Shown: piece after piece, positions 1 through 8,076 of the stretch
Position numbering within the stretch: position 1 is the first letter of the stretch
Layout: every line of letters begins with the position of its first letter
Assembly (NCBI GenBank): GCA_018064575.1
Contig: JAGHUZ010000091.1
Span: 1 to 18,062, forward strand
Direction: 5' to 3'
DNA: 18,062 nt
DNA from: Candidatus Minthomonas equi
Lineage (GTDB): Bacteria > Bacteroidota > Bacteroidia > Bacteroidales > UBA932
Made by a program: the position numbers and the translations under genes
Notes under the pieces: model-generated
Told to the model about the DNA's origin: nothing
The model's database searches: none
Seen by the model: the letters and a program-made list of their open reading frames with translations, nothing else

Positions 1-3000
1 ACATAAGCGAGCACATCCGTGATTGAGAAGTCTTCCGTGTTAACCACCGAAGCGATGACAGACTTGAGCTCCGTTTCCAGCGCATTGAGGGGCGCAGCCG
101 CGGCATTGCCGGTTGAAACACCGGCTTCAGGCTCGGGCTTCGGAAGTGCCTTCCGGTCCACCTTCTGGTTCACGTTGAGTGGAATCCTGTCTATCTGCAT
201 CGTGACGGCGGGAACCATATAAGGCGGCTTCCGGTCAAGGATGAAATCATTCAAGGCTTTAATGTCCACCTCAGAGCCGCTGACCACATAGGCGGCAATG
301 AATTTTCCACCATTAGAGTCATCGAACGCCTGGACTGTCACGTCCCTGATATCTCCGAATTCACGTATCACAGCCTCGACTTCCTTGAGTTCTATACGGA
401 AACCGCGTATCTTCACCTGGCCATCCTTGCGGCCCACAAACTCTATATTGCCGTCCTGACGGTAGCGAACGATGTCACCGCTATGGTATGCACGCTCTCC
501 GTTCATCGTGAAGAACACTTCCGCCGTCTTGTCCGGACGGTTAAGGTAGCCGCGGCCGACCTGTTTGCCCACAATGATGAGTTCTCCTGCAGCGCCGACA
601 GGCAGACGGTGCATCTGCTTGTCCACGACATAGCAGTCAAGCATATCCGTCGGCTTGCCGATAGGAATGTTCGGTTCCTTCTTCAAGACAGGCAGGGTCG
701 TCGAGAAAATGGTACATTCAGTAGGGCCGTAACCGTTGTGGAAGGTGTATCCGACAGGCGGATTCACGCTGACAAGTTTTTCTCCGCCTACACTGAGATG
801 CCTGAGCGAATGATTCTCAGCATTCTGCAGGAACTGCACGCCCACCTGTGTCGTAATAAAACTGTGAGTGATACCGTTGGCTTCAAAATAATCGTTGAGC
901 GCCACAAGGTCGAGACGTATTTCCTCGGCGATAACGTGGACTGCGGCACCGCACGTAAGTGCAGAATACATATCCATCATATTGGCGTCACAGCCGAATG
1001 AAGCATAGGCCGCCACCTTATGCTTCGGTTTGAGGTCATAATAACGGAGATACCATCTGACGAAGGCGACAAGGTTCTGATGCTCCAGCATCACGCCCTT
1101 CGGTACACCCGTGGAACCGGAAGTATAGAGCAGGATGAAAAGGCTTTGAGGTGTAAGCGAATCTGCCGGAATCTCCTGCACAGGGATATCTGCAAGCGCA
1201 TCGGTCAGAACCACCTCCCCGTCATACCCGTCTATCAGTCCCCGGAGTCCGGAGTCGGCTATGAGCAGGGCGGCATCTGCGTCCTTCACCATAAAGTTCA
1301 GCCGCTCCTTCGGGTAGCTCGAATCGAGGGGCTGATATGCGCAGCCGGCCTTCATCGCTGCCAGAGGAAGGATGAAGATATATTCATTCCTCGGAATGAG
1401 TATGGACACGACGGGCTCGTCCTTGCCGCAGTCCTTCACCTTGCCGTAAATCAGGCTTCCGATTCTATCGGTGAGCTCATTCAGTTCCCGATAGCTGTAC
1501 TCCTTGTCTTTAAATACTCCGGCTATGTTTTCCGGATACTGTTCCACAGCTTTCAGGAACAAGGACAGCACCGTTTCACCGGCAGCATCCCCGGCGGACA
1601 CTGGATTACTCTTGACATTGAATGAGTCCAGCAGAGAAATCATATTACCGTTACAAATGCTCACATTTCCTATCCTGTCCTGCACCAGCAGTTGGGAAAC
1701 GACGTGGTCGATGGCATCTGCAAAGCCCTTCATCATATTTTCCGAGAAGAGACTTTCATCATACTGCACCTTGATGGTGCCGCCATCCTTAAGGCTGCCC
1801 TCTATGAATACGGCTACAGGGAACTTGGCCTTCTTGAGTTCGAGCTTCTGCATCCCGATTTCTCCGCTGCCGCAGGAATATCTGCCAAGCACGCCTACCT
1901 GGTAGGCAAACATTATGTTGGCTGCATAGCCGAATTTCTCCACTATACGGCCGAAGGGATAATCCTCGTTCGCAAGAGTATCGACGAAGTTTCCCGCGGT
2001 CCGGCGCAAAAATTCATCCACCGGCATTTCAGGGTCAATGTCACCGACCAGAGGCAAGGTATTGACGAACATCCCGAAGGTGCCGGCCAGTTTGAGATGG
2101 CTTCTGCCATTGGAAATCGTACAGATTCCGACCGTCTCTTCCGCCGTGTATTTGCTGACGGCTATCATAACGGCAGCCAGATAAAGCGATGCCGGTGTGA
2201 TGCCAAGTTCCTTGCACTTGAGCTGTATGGCCTGAAGATTCGTAGAACGTGTCAGTTCTCCCTGACTGTGGCTGTCATCACCGTCATACCGGTCCGGCAG
2301 AAGGGCTGATGCCTCCTCGATGCGTCCGAGCTGCTCCGCGAAGAACTGCTCCGTGGAACTGTCCGTCTTCTGTGCGGCTACGAACTGATAGTAGTCGTAT
2401 TTTTCTTTCTCAGGACTCTTTCCGTCAAGCGCCTGACACAACTGCCTGTAGAATATGTCCAGCGAAGCGCCATCCATTACAAGGTGATGGAAGTCGGCAA
2501 GCAGATGTACCGCCGATGGAGTTTCAACGATTTCGAAGCGATAAAGAGGACCTTCCTGCAGCGCAAAGGGGCGCACAAAGTCTCTCTTGCGGCTCTCAAG
2601 TTCCTGTTCGGAAAGCCTCACTTCGGGAATACGGGGGATGAAGTCCTCCATAGGGCACTGATAAGTCTCTCCGTCGTCATCGCTCCGGAAATGCATATTG
2701 ATGTACGGATGTGCCTCCAGCACATTGATAACGGCAGATTTCAGCCGGGAAGCGGTGATGCCCTGCGGCATTGTCAGACATACCGGTATGTTGTATTGGA
2801 TGTCATCAGGATTGGCCGCGCACTCCGAATAGATGCCCAGTTGGGAGAATGACAGAGGGGCGGAACGCTTCACCGCAGCCATCTCCATAGTTTCCTCCTC
2901 TCTCTGCAGCCTTGCGGCAAAATCCCTGATAGTGGGATACCGGAGAATATCACGTACGGGAAGGGTGGCGTTCATTCTGCCGCTTACAAAAATGGACAGG

Positions 3001-5930
3001 CGGATGGCAAGCAACGATGTCAGACCGGCACTGATAAGATTCGTGGTGGTACCGAAATTGCTGTTGCCGACTATCTCGGCCACGATATCGCAGAGGGTCT
3101 GTTCGTCCTCGGTTTCCGGCATTGTCTTTTCTGATTCCGCGAGTTCCGTGGAAGGCTCCGGCAGAGCCTTGAGGTCGGTCTTTCCATTGGGGGAAACCGG
3201 CATTTTCTCAAGTTCTACGAAAATCGTGGGAACCATATAGTGGGTAAGGCTTCTGCCCATCTGCTCCTGAAGCTTTTCCACGAGTCCGGGGCCGGGTTCG
3301 GGACCGGAGGCGGGGACAAAGTAGGCCACAAGATGGTCGTGCCCGTCAACGCTTTTAATCATCGCGACGCCCTCCTTGACCTGAGGCTGCCTGTTCAGTA
3401 CCGCCTCCACCTCACCAAGCTCGATACGCAGTCCGTTGAGTTTAATCTGATGGTCCTTGCGGCCGAGGATTACGACGTCTCCGTCAGGATTCCAATATGC
3501 ATAGTCGCCGGATTTATAGCATCGTTCGCCTTCATAATCGATGAATGCCTCCGCTGTCTTGTCGGGCAGGTCGTTGTAGCCCGCAGCCACACCGAGACCG
3601 CCGATTAGAAGTTCTCCCGTAACTCCGACGGGCAGTTCGTTCAAATCGCTGTCCACGACATATTCCTTGACGTTCAGCAGCGGTCGTCCGATGGTAATGC
3701 GTTCGGAATCGGTCAGTTCCTTGCCATTACAGCTCACGCTGATTTCGGTCGGTCCATAGGTATTGAAGAGCCGTGCATCGGGAGCCAGCACCTTCACTTG
3801 AGGCAGAAGTGTCTCCGGATACTTCTCTCCGCCAAGCACGATGAACCGGCACCTGGCGAATGCCTTTTGGAAATCGGGCAGATCAAGGAACATCTTCAGA
3901 CGGGAAGGTGTGCCGCTGAAAGCATCCACGCCGGTTTCAAGCATAAGGTCGGCCAAAGCCTGCGGGTCATTCACCTGCGCCTCATCGGCGAAGACGAGAG
4001 TCATTCCGTTGAACAGGGATGCCCCGATTTCCTTGAGTGAGAGGTCAAAGCTCACGGTCGTGATGCACAGCATCGTCCTGCACCGGCTCACCAGCGCGTG
4101 GAAATGCCTGTTTTCCTCGTGGTCAGTGAGGTAATTGCAGATGCCGGTGTGATGGAGCATCACGCCTTTCGGGCGTCCCGTGGAACCGGAAGTGTAAATG
4201 AGATATGCCAGTGAATCGCTGCTCTGGGCGATGCCTGGATTCGCAACGTTCGCGGCAGTATCAGCCGTAGCGAGCAGTTCTTCGACATCGAGGGCACGGT
4301 CACCATATTCGGCCATCTTGCCCGCAGTAGTGATAATAAAGCGTGCGTGGCTGTCTTCTGTTATGAGTTTAATGCGCTCCACAGGATAATCAGGGTCGCA
4401 GGGAATGTATGCCGCCCCTGTCTTCATTACGCCGAACATCGCTATCAAGTGCCAGCTCCTGCGGGGAAGCAGCAGGCAGACACGGTCTCCCGGCTGCACA
4501 CCCTTCTCTATGAGGGAATGCGCAAGGATGTTCGCCTTCCTGTTAAACTGACGATAGGTCAATGTCTCATTGCAAGCAATGACAGCCGTAGCGTCGGGAG
4601 TCTTTTCCGCCCAATATTCAATGCTATTGTGAAATAGGGGGAAACGTACAGCGGAAGAGTCAAGGCAGGTCTGGCGCAAAGACGCGACTTCCTCTTTCTG
4701 ACGTTCGCTCATTATTGATACGGAGAGCAGAGGGGCCTGCGGATTTTCAAGGAAACTGGAGATAACAGCATCCATAGACTCGGCGAAACGGCTAACCAGA
4801 TCTGCAGAATATCTCGCCGTATCATAATTGATTACGATGGCGGGGCTGCCATCGACATTGTGAACAGTGATGGTGAACGGGAAGGAATGACTGTTCATGC
4901 GCAGGGCATCCGCCTTCACCTTCGCACCGTGCACATCAAAGGTATTGCCTAACGTCCCATACTGATACACAAAGCGGACGTGCTGCTCGATTCCGTAGTC
5001 ATTTGCAAGGGACGCAAGTGGATATTCCTCGTGCTGACGGGCATCTTGAAAACCCCGACGGGTGTCGTGAATAAACTGAAGCACGCTTACATCTCCAATC
5101 CTGCTTACGAGAGGCAGGGTCGAGACGAACATACCCACAACTCCCTCAGTCAGCGGATTGAGGCGACCGTTGCTGATGGTCGTTATACATAATTCCTTGG
5201 TATTTGCATAGCGGCTGAGAGTATAGAATGCCGCCGCCATAAACAATGCGGACGGTGCCGTGCCCAACGCCTTTGCCCTGGACATCAGGTCAGGGGCACT
5301 GACGAACTGCCTGTGTTCCTTGTGAGTGCCGTTTTCACCACTCAAATCAGCGGGGAACTGCGTTGATGTGATTCCACCGCCCAGTAACTTGTCATAGTAT
5401 GCCTTGTGCTCTGATATGCCCCTTTGCTGAGCTTCCGCAAATTCCGCATACGAATGCGGTTCAGGGGAAGGACCTGTACCTTCGATGGCGGAACAGATTT
5501 CGTTCATCAGAATATTCAGGGAAACGCCGTCATAGACAAGATGATGGAAATCCATAAGCAGCACCACTCCAGATGGCGTGCTCAGGACTTCAACTCTGTA
5601 CAGCGGACCCCGCCCGATGTCGAAAACTCTGACAAAAGCCTTCTTCGCCTCCTCCAGGTCCCCATCAGCCACAGTCGTGACCATAAGCTCCGCGTCACAT
5701 CCGTCGTCATAAACCTGCATAGTGCGACCGTCCCTCTCCTCAAAATGCGAAAAAAGTGCCGGATGGCACTTAAATACACTTCTCACCGCGTCAGCCACAT
5801 CCTCAGGCGAAACGGAGGCAGGAAAAGACACTATTTTCGGGTTATTGTAACGGAGATTCTCCGGTTCTATGACACAGTCAATATACACCCCTTGCTGGGC
5901 ACAAGTAATCGGGGAAATTTTTACGCTCAT
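1..5930 (-). CDS. Nonribosomal peptide synthetase, C-A-T-C-A-(T), 3' end beyond window
   Basis: I translated this strand by hand from the ATG at 5928-5930 and found 1976 codons with no stop, so the gene runs off the left edge. Domain order: condensation C1 about residues 1-420 (HHLVYDG at 129-135); adenylation A1 about 430-925 (YTSGSTGRPKG 579-589, TYGPTE 724-729, YKSGD 805-809, Lys917 in the NGK motif); carrier T1 about 935-1010 (GLTSL, phosphopantetheine Ser972); C2 about 1022-1440 (HHLVMDG 1148-1154); A2 about 1450-1930 (YTSGSTGVPKG 1602-1612, GYGPTE 1733-1738, Lys1923). The start of T2 follows and is cut before its serine. All catalytic motifs look intact. The start is supported because the C-domain begins at once (ISPIT..QQGVY). 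A C domain at the N-terminus implies either acylation of the first residue or a donor from another protein. The gene lies 27 bases after the STAS gene, apparently in one operon. The product is unknown, and any release domain lies outside the window. Confidence 0.95.
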   Translation of the reverse strand, partial: MSVKISPITCAQQGVYIDCVIEPENLRYNNPKIVSFPASVSPEDVADAVRSVFKCHPALFSHFEERDGRTMQVYDDGCDAELMVTTVADGDLEEAKKAFVRVFDIGRGPLYRVEVLSTPSGVVLLMDFHHLVYDGVSLNILMNEICSAIEGTGPSPEPHSYAEFAEAQQRGISEHKAYYDKLLGGGITSTQFPADLSGENGTHKEHRQFVSAPDLMSRAKALGTAPSALFMAAAFYTLSRYANTKELCITTISNGRLNPLTEGVVGMFVSTLPLVSRIGDVSVLQFIHDTRRGFQDARQHEEYPLASLANDYGIEQHVRFVYQYGTLGNTFDVHGAKVKADALRMNSHSFPFTITVHNVDGSPAIVINYDTARYSADLVSRFAESMDAVISSFLENPQAPLLSVSIMSERQKEEVASLRQTCLDSSAVRFPLFHNSIEYWAEKTPDATAVIACNETLTYRQFNRKANILAHSLIEKGVQPGDRVCLLLPRRSWHLIAMFGVMKTGAAYIPCDPDYPVERIKLITEDSHARFIITTAGKMAEYGDRALDVEELLATADTAANVANPGIAQSSDSLAYLIYTSGSTGRPKGVMLHHTGICNYLTDHEENRHFHALVSRCRTMLCITTVSFDLSLKEIGASLFNGMTLVFADEAQVNDPQALADLMLETGVDAFSGTPSRLKMFLDLPDFQKAFARCRFIVLGGEKYPETLLPQVKVLAPDARLFNTYGPTEISVSCNGKELTDSERITIGRPLLNVKEYVVDSDLNELPVGVTGELLIGGLGVAAGYNDLPDKTAEAFIDYEGERCYKSGDYAYWNPDGDVVILGRKDHQIKLNGLRIELGEVEAVLNRQPQVKEGVAMIKSVDGHDHLVAYFVPASGPEPGPGLVEKLQEQMGRSLTHYMVPTIFVELEKMPVSPNGKTDLKALPEPSTELAESEKTMPETEDEQTLCDIVAEIVGNSNFGTTTNLISAGLTSLLAIRLSIFVSGRMNATLPVRDILRYPTIRDFAARLQREEETMEMAAVKRSAPLSFSQLGIYSECAANPDDIQYNIPVCLTMPQGITASRLKSAVINVLEAHPYINMHFRSDDDGETYQCPMEDFIPRIPEVRLSEQELESRKRDFVRPFALQEGPLYRFEIVETPSAVHLLADFHHLVMDGASLDIFYRQLCQALDGKSPEKEKYDYYQFVAAQKTDSSTEQFFAEQLGRIEEASALLPDRYDGDDSHSQGELTRSTNLQAIQLKCKELGITPASLYLAAVMIAVSKYTAEETVGICTISNGRSHLKLAGTFGMFVNTLPLVGDIDPEMPVDEFLRRTAGNFVDTLANEDYPFGRIVEKFGYAANIMFAYQVGVLGRYSCGSGEIGMQKLELKKAKFPVAVFIEGSLKDGGTIKVQYDESLFSENMMKGFADAIDHVVSQLLVQDRIGNVSICNGNMISLLDSFNVKSNPVSAGDAAGETVLSLFLKAVEQYPENIAGVFKDKEYSYRELNELTDRIGSLIYGKVKDCGKDEPVVSILIPRNEYIFILPLAAMKAGCAYQPLDSSYPKERLNFMVKDADAALLIADSGLRGLIDGYDGEVVLTDALADIPVQEIPADSLTPQSLFILLYTSGSTGVPKGVMLEHQNLVAFVRWYLRYYDLKPKHKVAAYASFGCDANMMDMYSALTCGAAVHVIAEEIRLDLVALNDYFEANGITHSFITTQVGVQFLQNAENHSLRHLSVGGEKLVSVNPPVGYTFHNGYGPTECTIFSTTLPVLKKEPNIPIGKPTDMLDCYVVDKQMHRLPVGAAGELIIVGKQVGRGYLNRPDKTAEVFFTMNGERAYHSGDIVRYRQDGNIEFVGRKDGQVKIRGFRIELKEVEAVIREFGDIRDVTVQAFDDSNGGKFIAAYVVSGSEVDIKALNDFILDRKPPYMVPAVTMQIDRIPLNVNQKVDRKALPKPEPEAGVSTGNAAAAPLNALETELKSVIASVVNTEDFSITDVLAY

Positions 5931-5957
5931 ACGCTCGATATATTATATCCCGTAAGC

Positions 5958-6260
5958 CTATTTAATTATAAACATCCTGTCAAAATGGGTAACTTTGAGC
6001 ACTTCCATAACATTCCCGCCTACATTCTGCAGGGTAATCTGCTGTCCTTGAGCCGCAGTGGCCTTGCGCAGGCGCAGGAATACACGCAGACCTGAACTGG
6101 CGACGTAATCAAGCTTATCACAATCGATAATCATCGGCTTTGAAGCCAGAGATTCGAGTTCCTTCACTGAAGGTTCTGCCTGTTCTGCGGCCAATGTATC
6201 GAAACTCCCAATAAACGAAACTGTTACGTTCTCTGAATTGTTTTGAATTTTGATTTCCAT
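5958..6260 (-). CDS. STAS-domain protein, anti-sigma factor antagonist-like (SpoIIAA/RsbV type)
   Basis: A 100-residue protein made of a single STAS domain. It has the N-terminal strand with IGSFD (17-21), the central strand IIDCDKLDYV (44-53) and the loop ASSGLRVFL (54-62). The second serine of the SSG loop, Ser56, sits where SpoIIAA and RsbV are phosphorylated by their partner kinase, so the switch residue is present. In the known family the unphosphorylated form captures an anti-sigma/serine kinase, and a PP2C phosphatase regenerates it. The matching phosphatase gene ends four bases upstream, so the pair is very probably co-transcribed and functionally linked. The synthetase gene starts 27 bases downstream. 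No RsbW/SpoIIAB-like kinase is in the window, so the actual partner and target are unknown. Confidence 0.9.
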   Translation of the reverse strand: MEIKIQNNSENVTVSFIGSFDTLAAEQAEPSVKELESLASKPMIIDCDKLDYVASSGLRVFLRLRKATAAQGQQITLQNVGGNVMEVLKVTHFDRMFIIK

Positions 6261-6264
6261 AATT

Positions 6265-7962
6265 TTATTGTCGTTTTGTTTCTTTCTTTATGAATTTCAG
6301 ACAAAGCATAGTAATATCGTCACTCTGCTCCGTTCCATCCGAATGCCGTTTAACACTGAAAAGCACTTCCTCGATAAGTTTGTGCACATTTTCTCCAGCG
6401 ACACCAGCCACCGCCTCCAACAGTTTTTCCTTACCAAATTCGTGTCCATCGGCATTCATTGCTTCAGTCACTCCGTCCGTATATAAGAAAATACTGTCCC
6501 CGGGCATCAATGTGACGGATTGCTGAACGTATTCCGTTTCCTCCAATACCCCGAAAGGCATATCCTCCGAAAGGGGCAGGGAATCCACCTTCCCGTCCCG
6601 AATCAGAAAAGGGGAATCGTGTCCGGCATTGATATATTGTAACACTCCACTGACCAAATCAAGACATCCCATCCAGAAAGTGACGAAGCGGCACTGTGCA
6701 TTATCGGTACAGAGTGAATTATTCATCTGCCTCGCGGCATCACCCACAGATATCCCAGTCACCACACTGCGGAAAAGATAATGAGTCGCAGACATAAACA
6801 ATGACCCCTGCAAACCCTTTCCACTTACATCACCTATGCAGAAGTATAATTTGTCTCCGCTGATGAAATAATCATAGAGGTCTCCCCCGACTTTGCGGGC
6901 AGGGCGAAGACAAGCCGAAATATCTATCCCCTTTCTGTCCGGAAAGGGAGGTACAGTATGCGGAATCAGTTCGTTCTGCGCACTTGCCGCCAGTTGCATC
7001 TCATTGTCCATAACCGCCTTTTCCCTCTCTATCCGCTGCTGCTCCTCCATAAACGGCTTGGCTACGAATCGGACAGTGTACTTGATGGTCATAGTAATCA
7101 CTACAAACATCAGGACTATCAGCAACATCATCGAAACAAGAGCCCTGTTGACTTTCCTGTCTATGATTTCTCTGTCAGCCGAAAGTATGACTTTCCACCC
7201 GATATTGTCGATAATGCATTCCTGTTTCAACAAACGTTCGGCAGGAAGATTCAGGATATACTCGTCAGGAGGAACGACAATCGTTCCATACGCCTTCATA
7301 ATCGTTATATCAAAATCTTCCCAGGCCTTGTATACGGTTACAAAAGAAGTGAAATAACTTGCCAGAACACTGGAATATACCACACCGATACGATGGTCAA
7401 ATTTATCGACAAGCGGAACAAAGAAACAGATTTCATTATGCTCGCTCAAGTAATCAGTGTCGATGTCGCTCCAAAACGACCGCCCATCCTGATAACACCA
7501 TACCCAATCCGGATCAGTATCCAATTCATCTCCATTGATATATGTTTTCAGTTTTATCTCATCGTCATCATTATAATAAGCAAAACGTTCATAATAGCCT
7601 TCAACTTCAGGAATCCACCCCCTCTTGAAAATCATCGAAACTCCCAGTATATCATTAAATGCATTCAATCCACGGCACAATATGGAGTCTATTTCCTGCC
7701 TGCCTCCTATCTGTTGGGATGCAAGATTGGCTATTACGGCAGTTGATTCCTCCACCCTGAGCAACCGCTGCTCCATAATGCGTGAAATGGCGGTAATATC
7801 ATCATCCAATCTTTCCTGCAGCATACTCTCATAATTATCACTCACGTGACCTGAAATTATGGACAGAGCGACAGCGGACACCAATAAAACCGCAGAGGTG
7901 ACGAAAAGAGTCATCTTAATCTGCAAATTGCCCTTGGTTTTATTTGTAACCTTCAAACCCAT
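6265..7962 (-). CDS. Membrane SpoIIE/RsbU-type PP2C serine phosphatase with Cache-like sensor
   Basis: 565 residues from the ATG at 7960-7962. A TTG three codons further up also opens the frame, but it lies inside the likely promoter box, so I reject it. Layout: short cytoplasmic start; membrane helix about 17-37; extracytoplasmic region about 38-272 with dCache-like features (a W..RSFWSDID stretch, then a FFVPL..KFDHRIGVVYS stretch); second helix about 275-296; charged linker resembling the RsbU-type ELxxAxxxQ segment (about 305-335); C-terminal PP2C/SpoIIE domain about 340-560. Metal-binding motifs are complete: GGDLYDYF (359-366), GDVSGKG (377-383), LYTDG (493-497) and SDDIT (547-551). The likely role is to dephosphorylate the STAS protein encoded four bases downstream in response to an external ligand. 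The ligand cannot be read from sequence. Confidence 0.92.
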   Translation of the reverse strand: MGLKVTNKTKGNLQIKMTLFVTSAVLLVSAVALSIISGHVSDNYESMLQERLDDDITAISRIMEQRLLRVEESTAVIANLASQQIGGRQEIDSILCRGLNAFNDILGVSMIFKRGWIPEVEGYYERFAYYNDDDEIKLKTYINGDELDTDPDWVWCYQDGRSFWSDIDTDYLSEHNEICFFVPLVDKFDHRIGVVYSSVLASYFTSFVTVYKAWEDFDITIMKAYGTIVVPPDEYILNLPAERLLKQECIIDNIGWKVILSADREIIDRKVNRALVSMMLLIVLMFVVITMTIKYTVRFVAKPFMEEQQRIEREKAVMDNEMQLAASAQNELIPHTVPPFPDRKGIDISACLRPARKVGGDLYDYFISGDKLYFCIGDVSGKGLQGSLFMSATHYLFRSVVTGISVGDAARQMNNSLCTDNAQCRFVTFWMGCLDLVSGVLQYINAGHDSPFLIRDGKVDSLPLSEDMPFGVLEETEYVQQSVTLMPGDSIFLYTDGVTEAMNADGHEFGKEKLLEAVAGVAGENVHKLIEEVLFSVKRHSDGTEQSDDITMLCLKFIKKETKRQ

Positions 7963-7968
7963 ATTATG

Positions 7969-7976
7969 CAAATATA
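7969..7976 (-). promoter_or_regulatory. Putative Bacteroidetes -7 box for the phosphatase-STAS-NRPS operon
   Basis: On the minus strand these bases read TATATTTG, a full match to the Bacteroidetes consensus TAnnTTTG. Only six bases separate the box from the ATG at 7962, so transcription would start at or within a few bases of the start codon. No TTTG is found about 20 bases upstream, so the -33 part is missing or degenerate. A palindrome and a direct repeat lie a further 28-50 bases upstream. Confidence 0.45.
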
Positions 7977-8003
7977 TTAAAATTTATCCATCCTTTCTGA
8001 CTT

Positions 8004-8026
8004 GCAACGCATTAATGCAGCAACGC
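8004..8026. repeat. Direct repeat flanking a palindrome upstream of the phosphatase operon
   Basis: GCAACGC occurs at 8004-8010 and again at 8020-8026, 16 bases apart. Between and partly overlapping them is the perfect 10-base palindrome GCATTAATGC (8009-8018). It sits in the 114-base gap between the end of the GH125 reading frame (8077) and the start of the phosphatase gene (7962), upstream of the -7 box. The spacing suits a regulator binding site, but this is inference. It is too short and too weak to call a terminator, and there is no T-tract. Confidence 0.35.
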
Positions 8027-8076
8027 TCAAATATGATTCCTGTCTTCATATCGCTTCCGCCGGTGAACGAAAGGTA

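Noticed and set aside
483..2309. Series of plus-strand open frames of 130-205 codons
   Set aside because: They lie opposite the continuous minus-strand NRPS frame, match no family, and the opposite strand carries unmistakable C and A domain motifs.
6958..7746. Plus-strand open frame of 262 codons
   Set aside because: It is antisense to the sensor and membrane region of the phosphatase. The composition reflects the complementary strand of hydrophobic codons.
7963..7971. TTG start three codons upstream for the phosphatase
   Set aside because: The TTG is the end of the TATATTTG promoter box. The ATG at 7962 gives a normal N-terminus.
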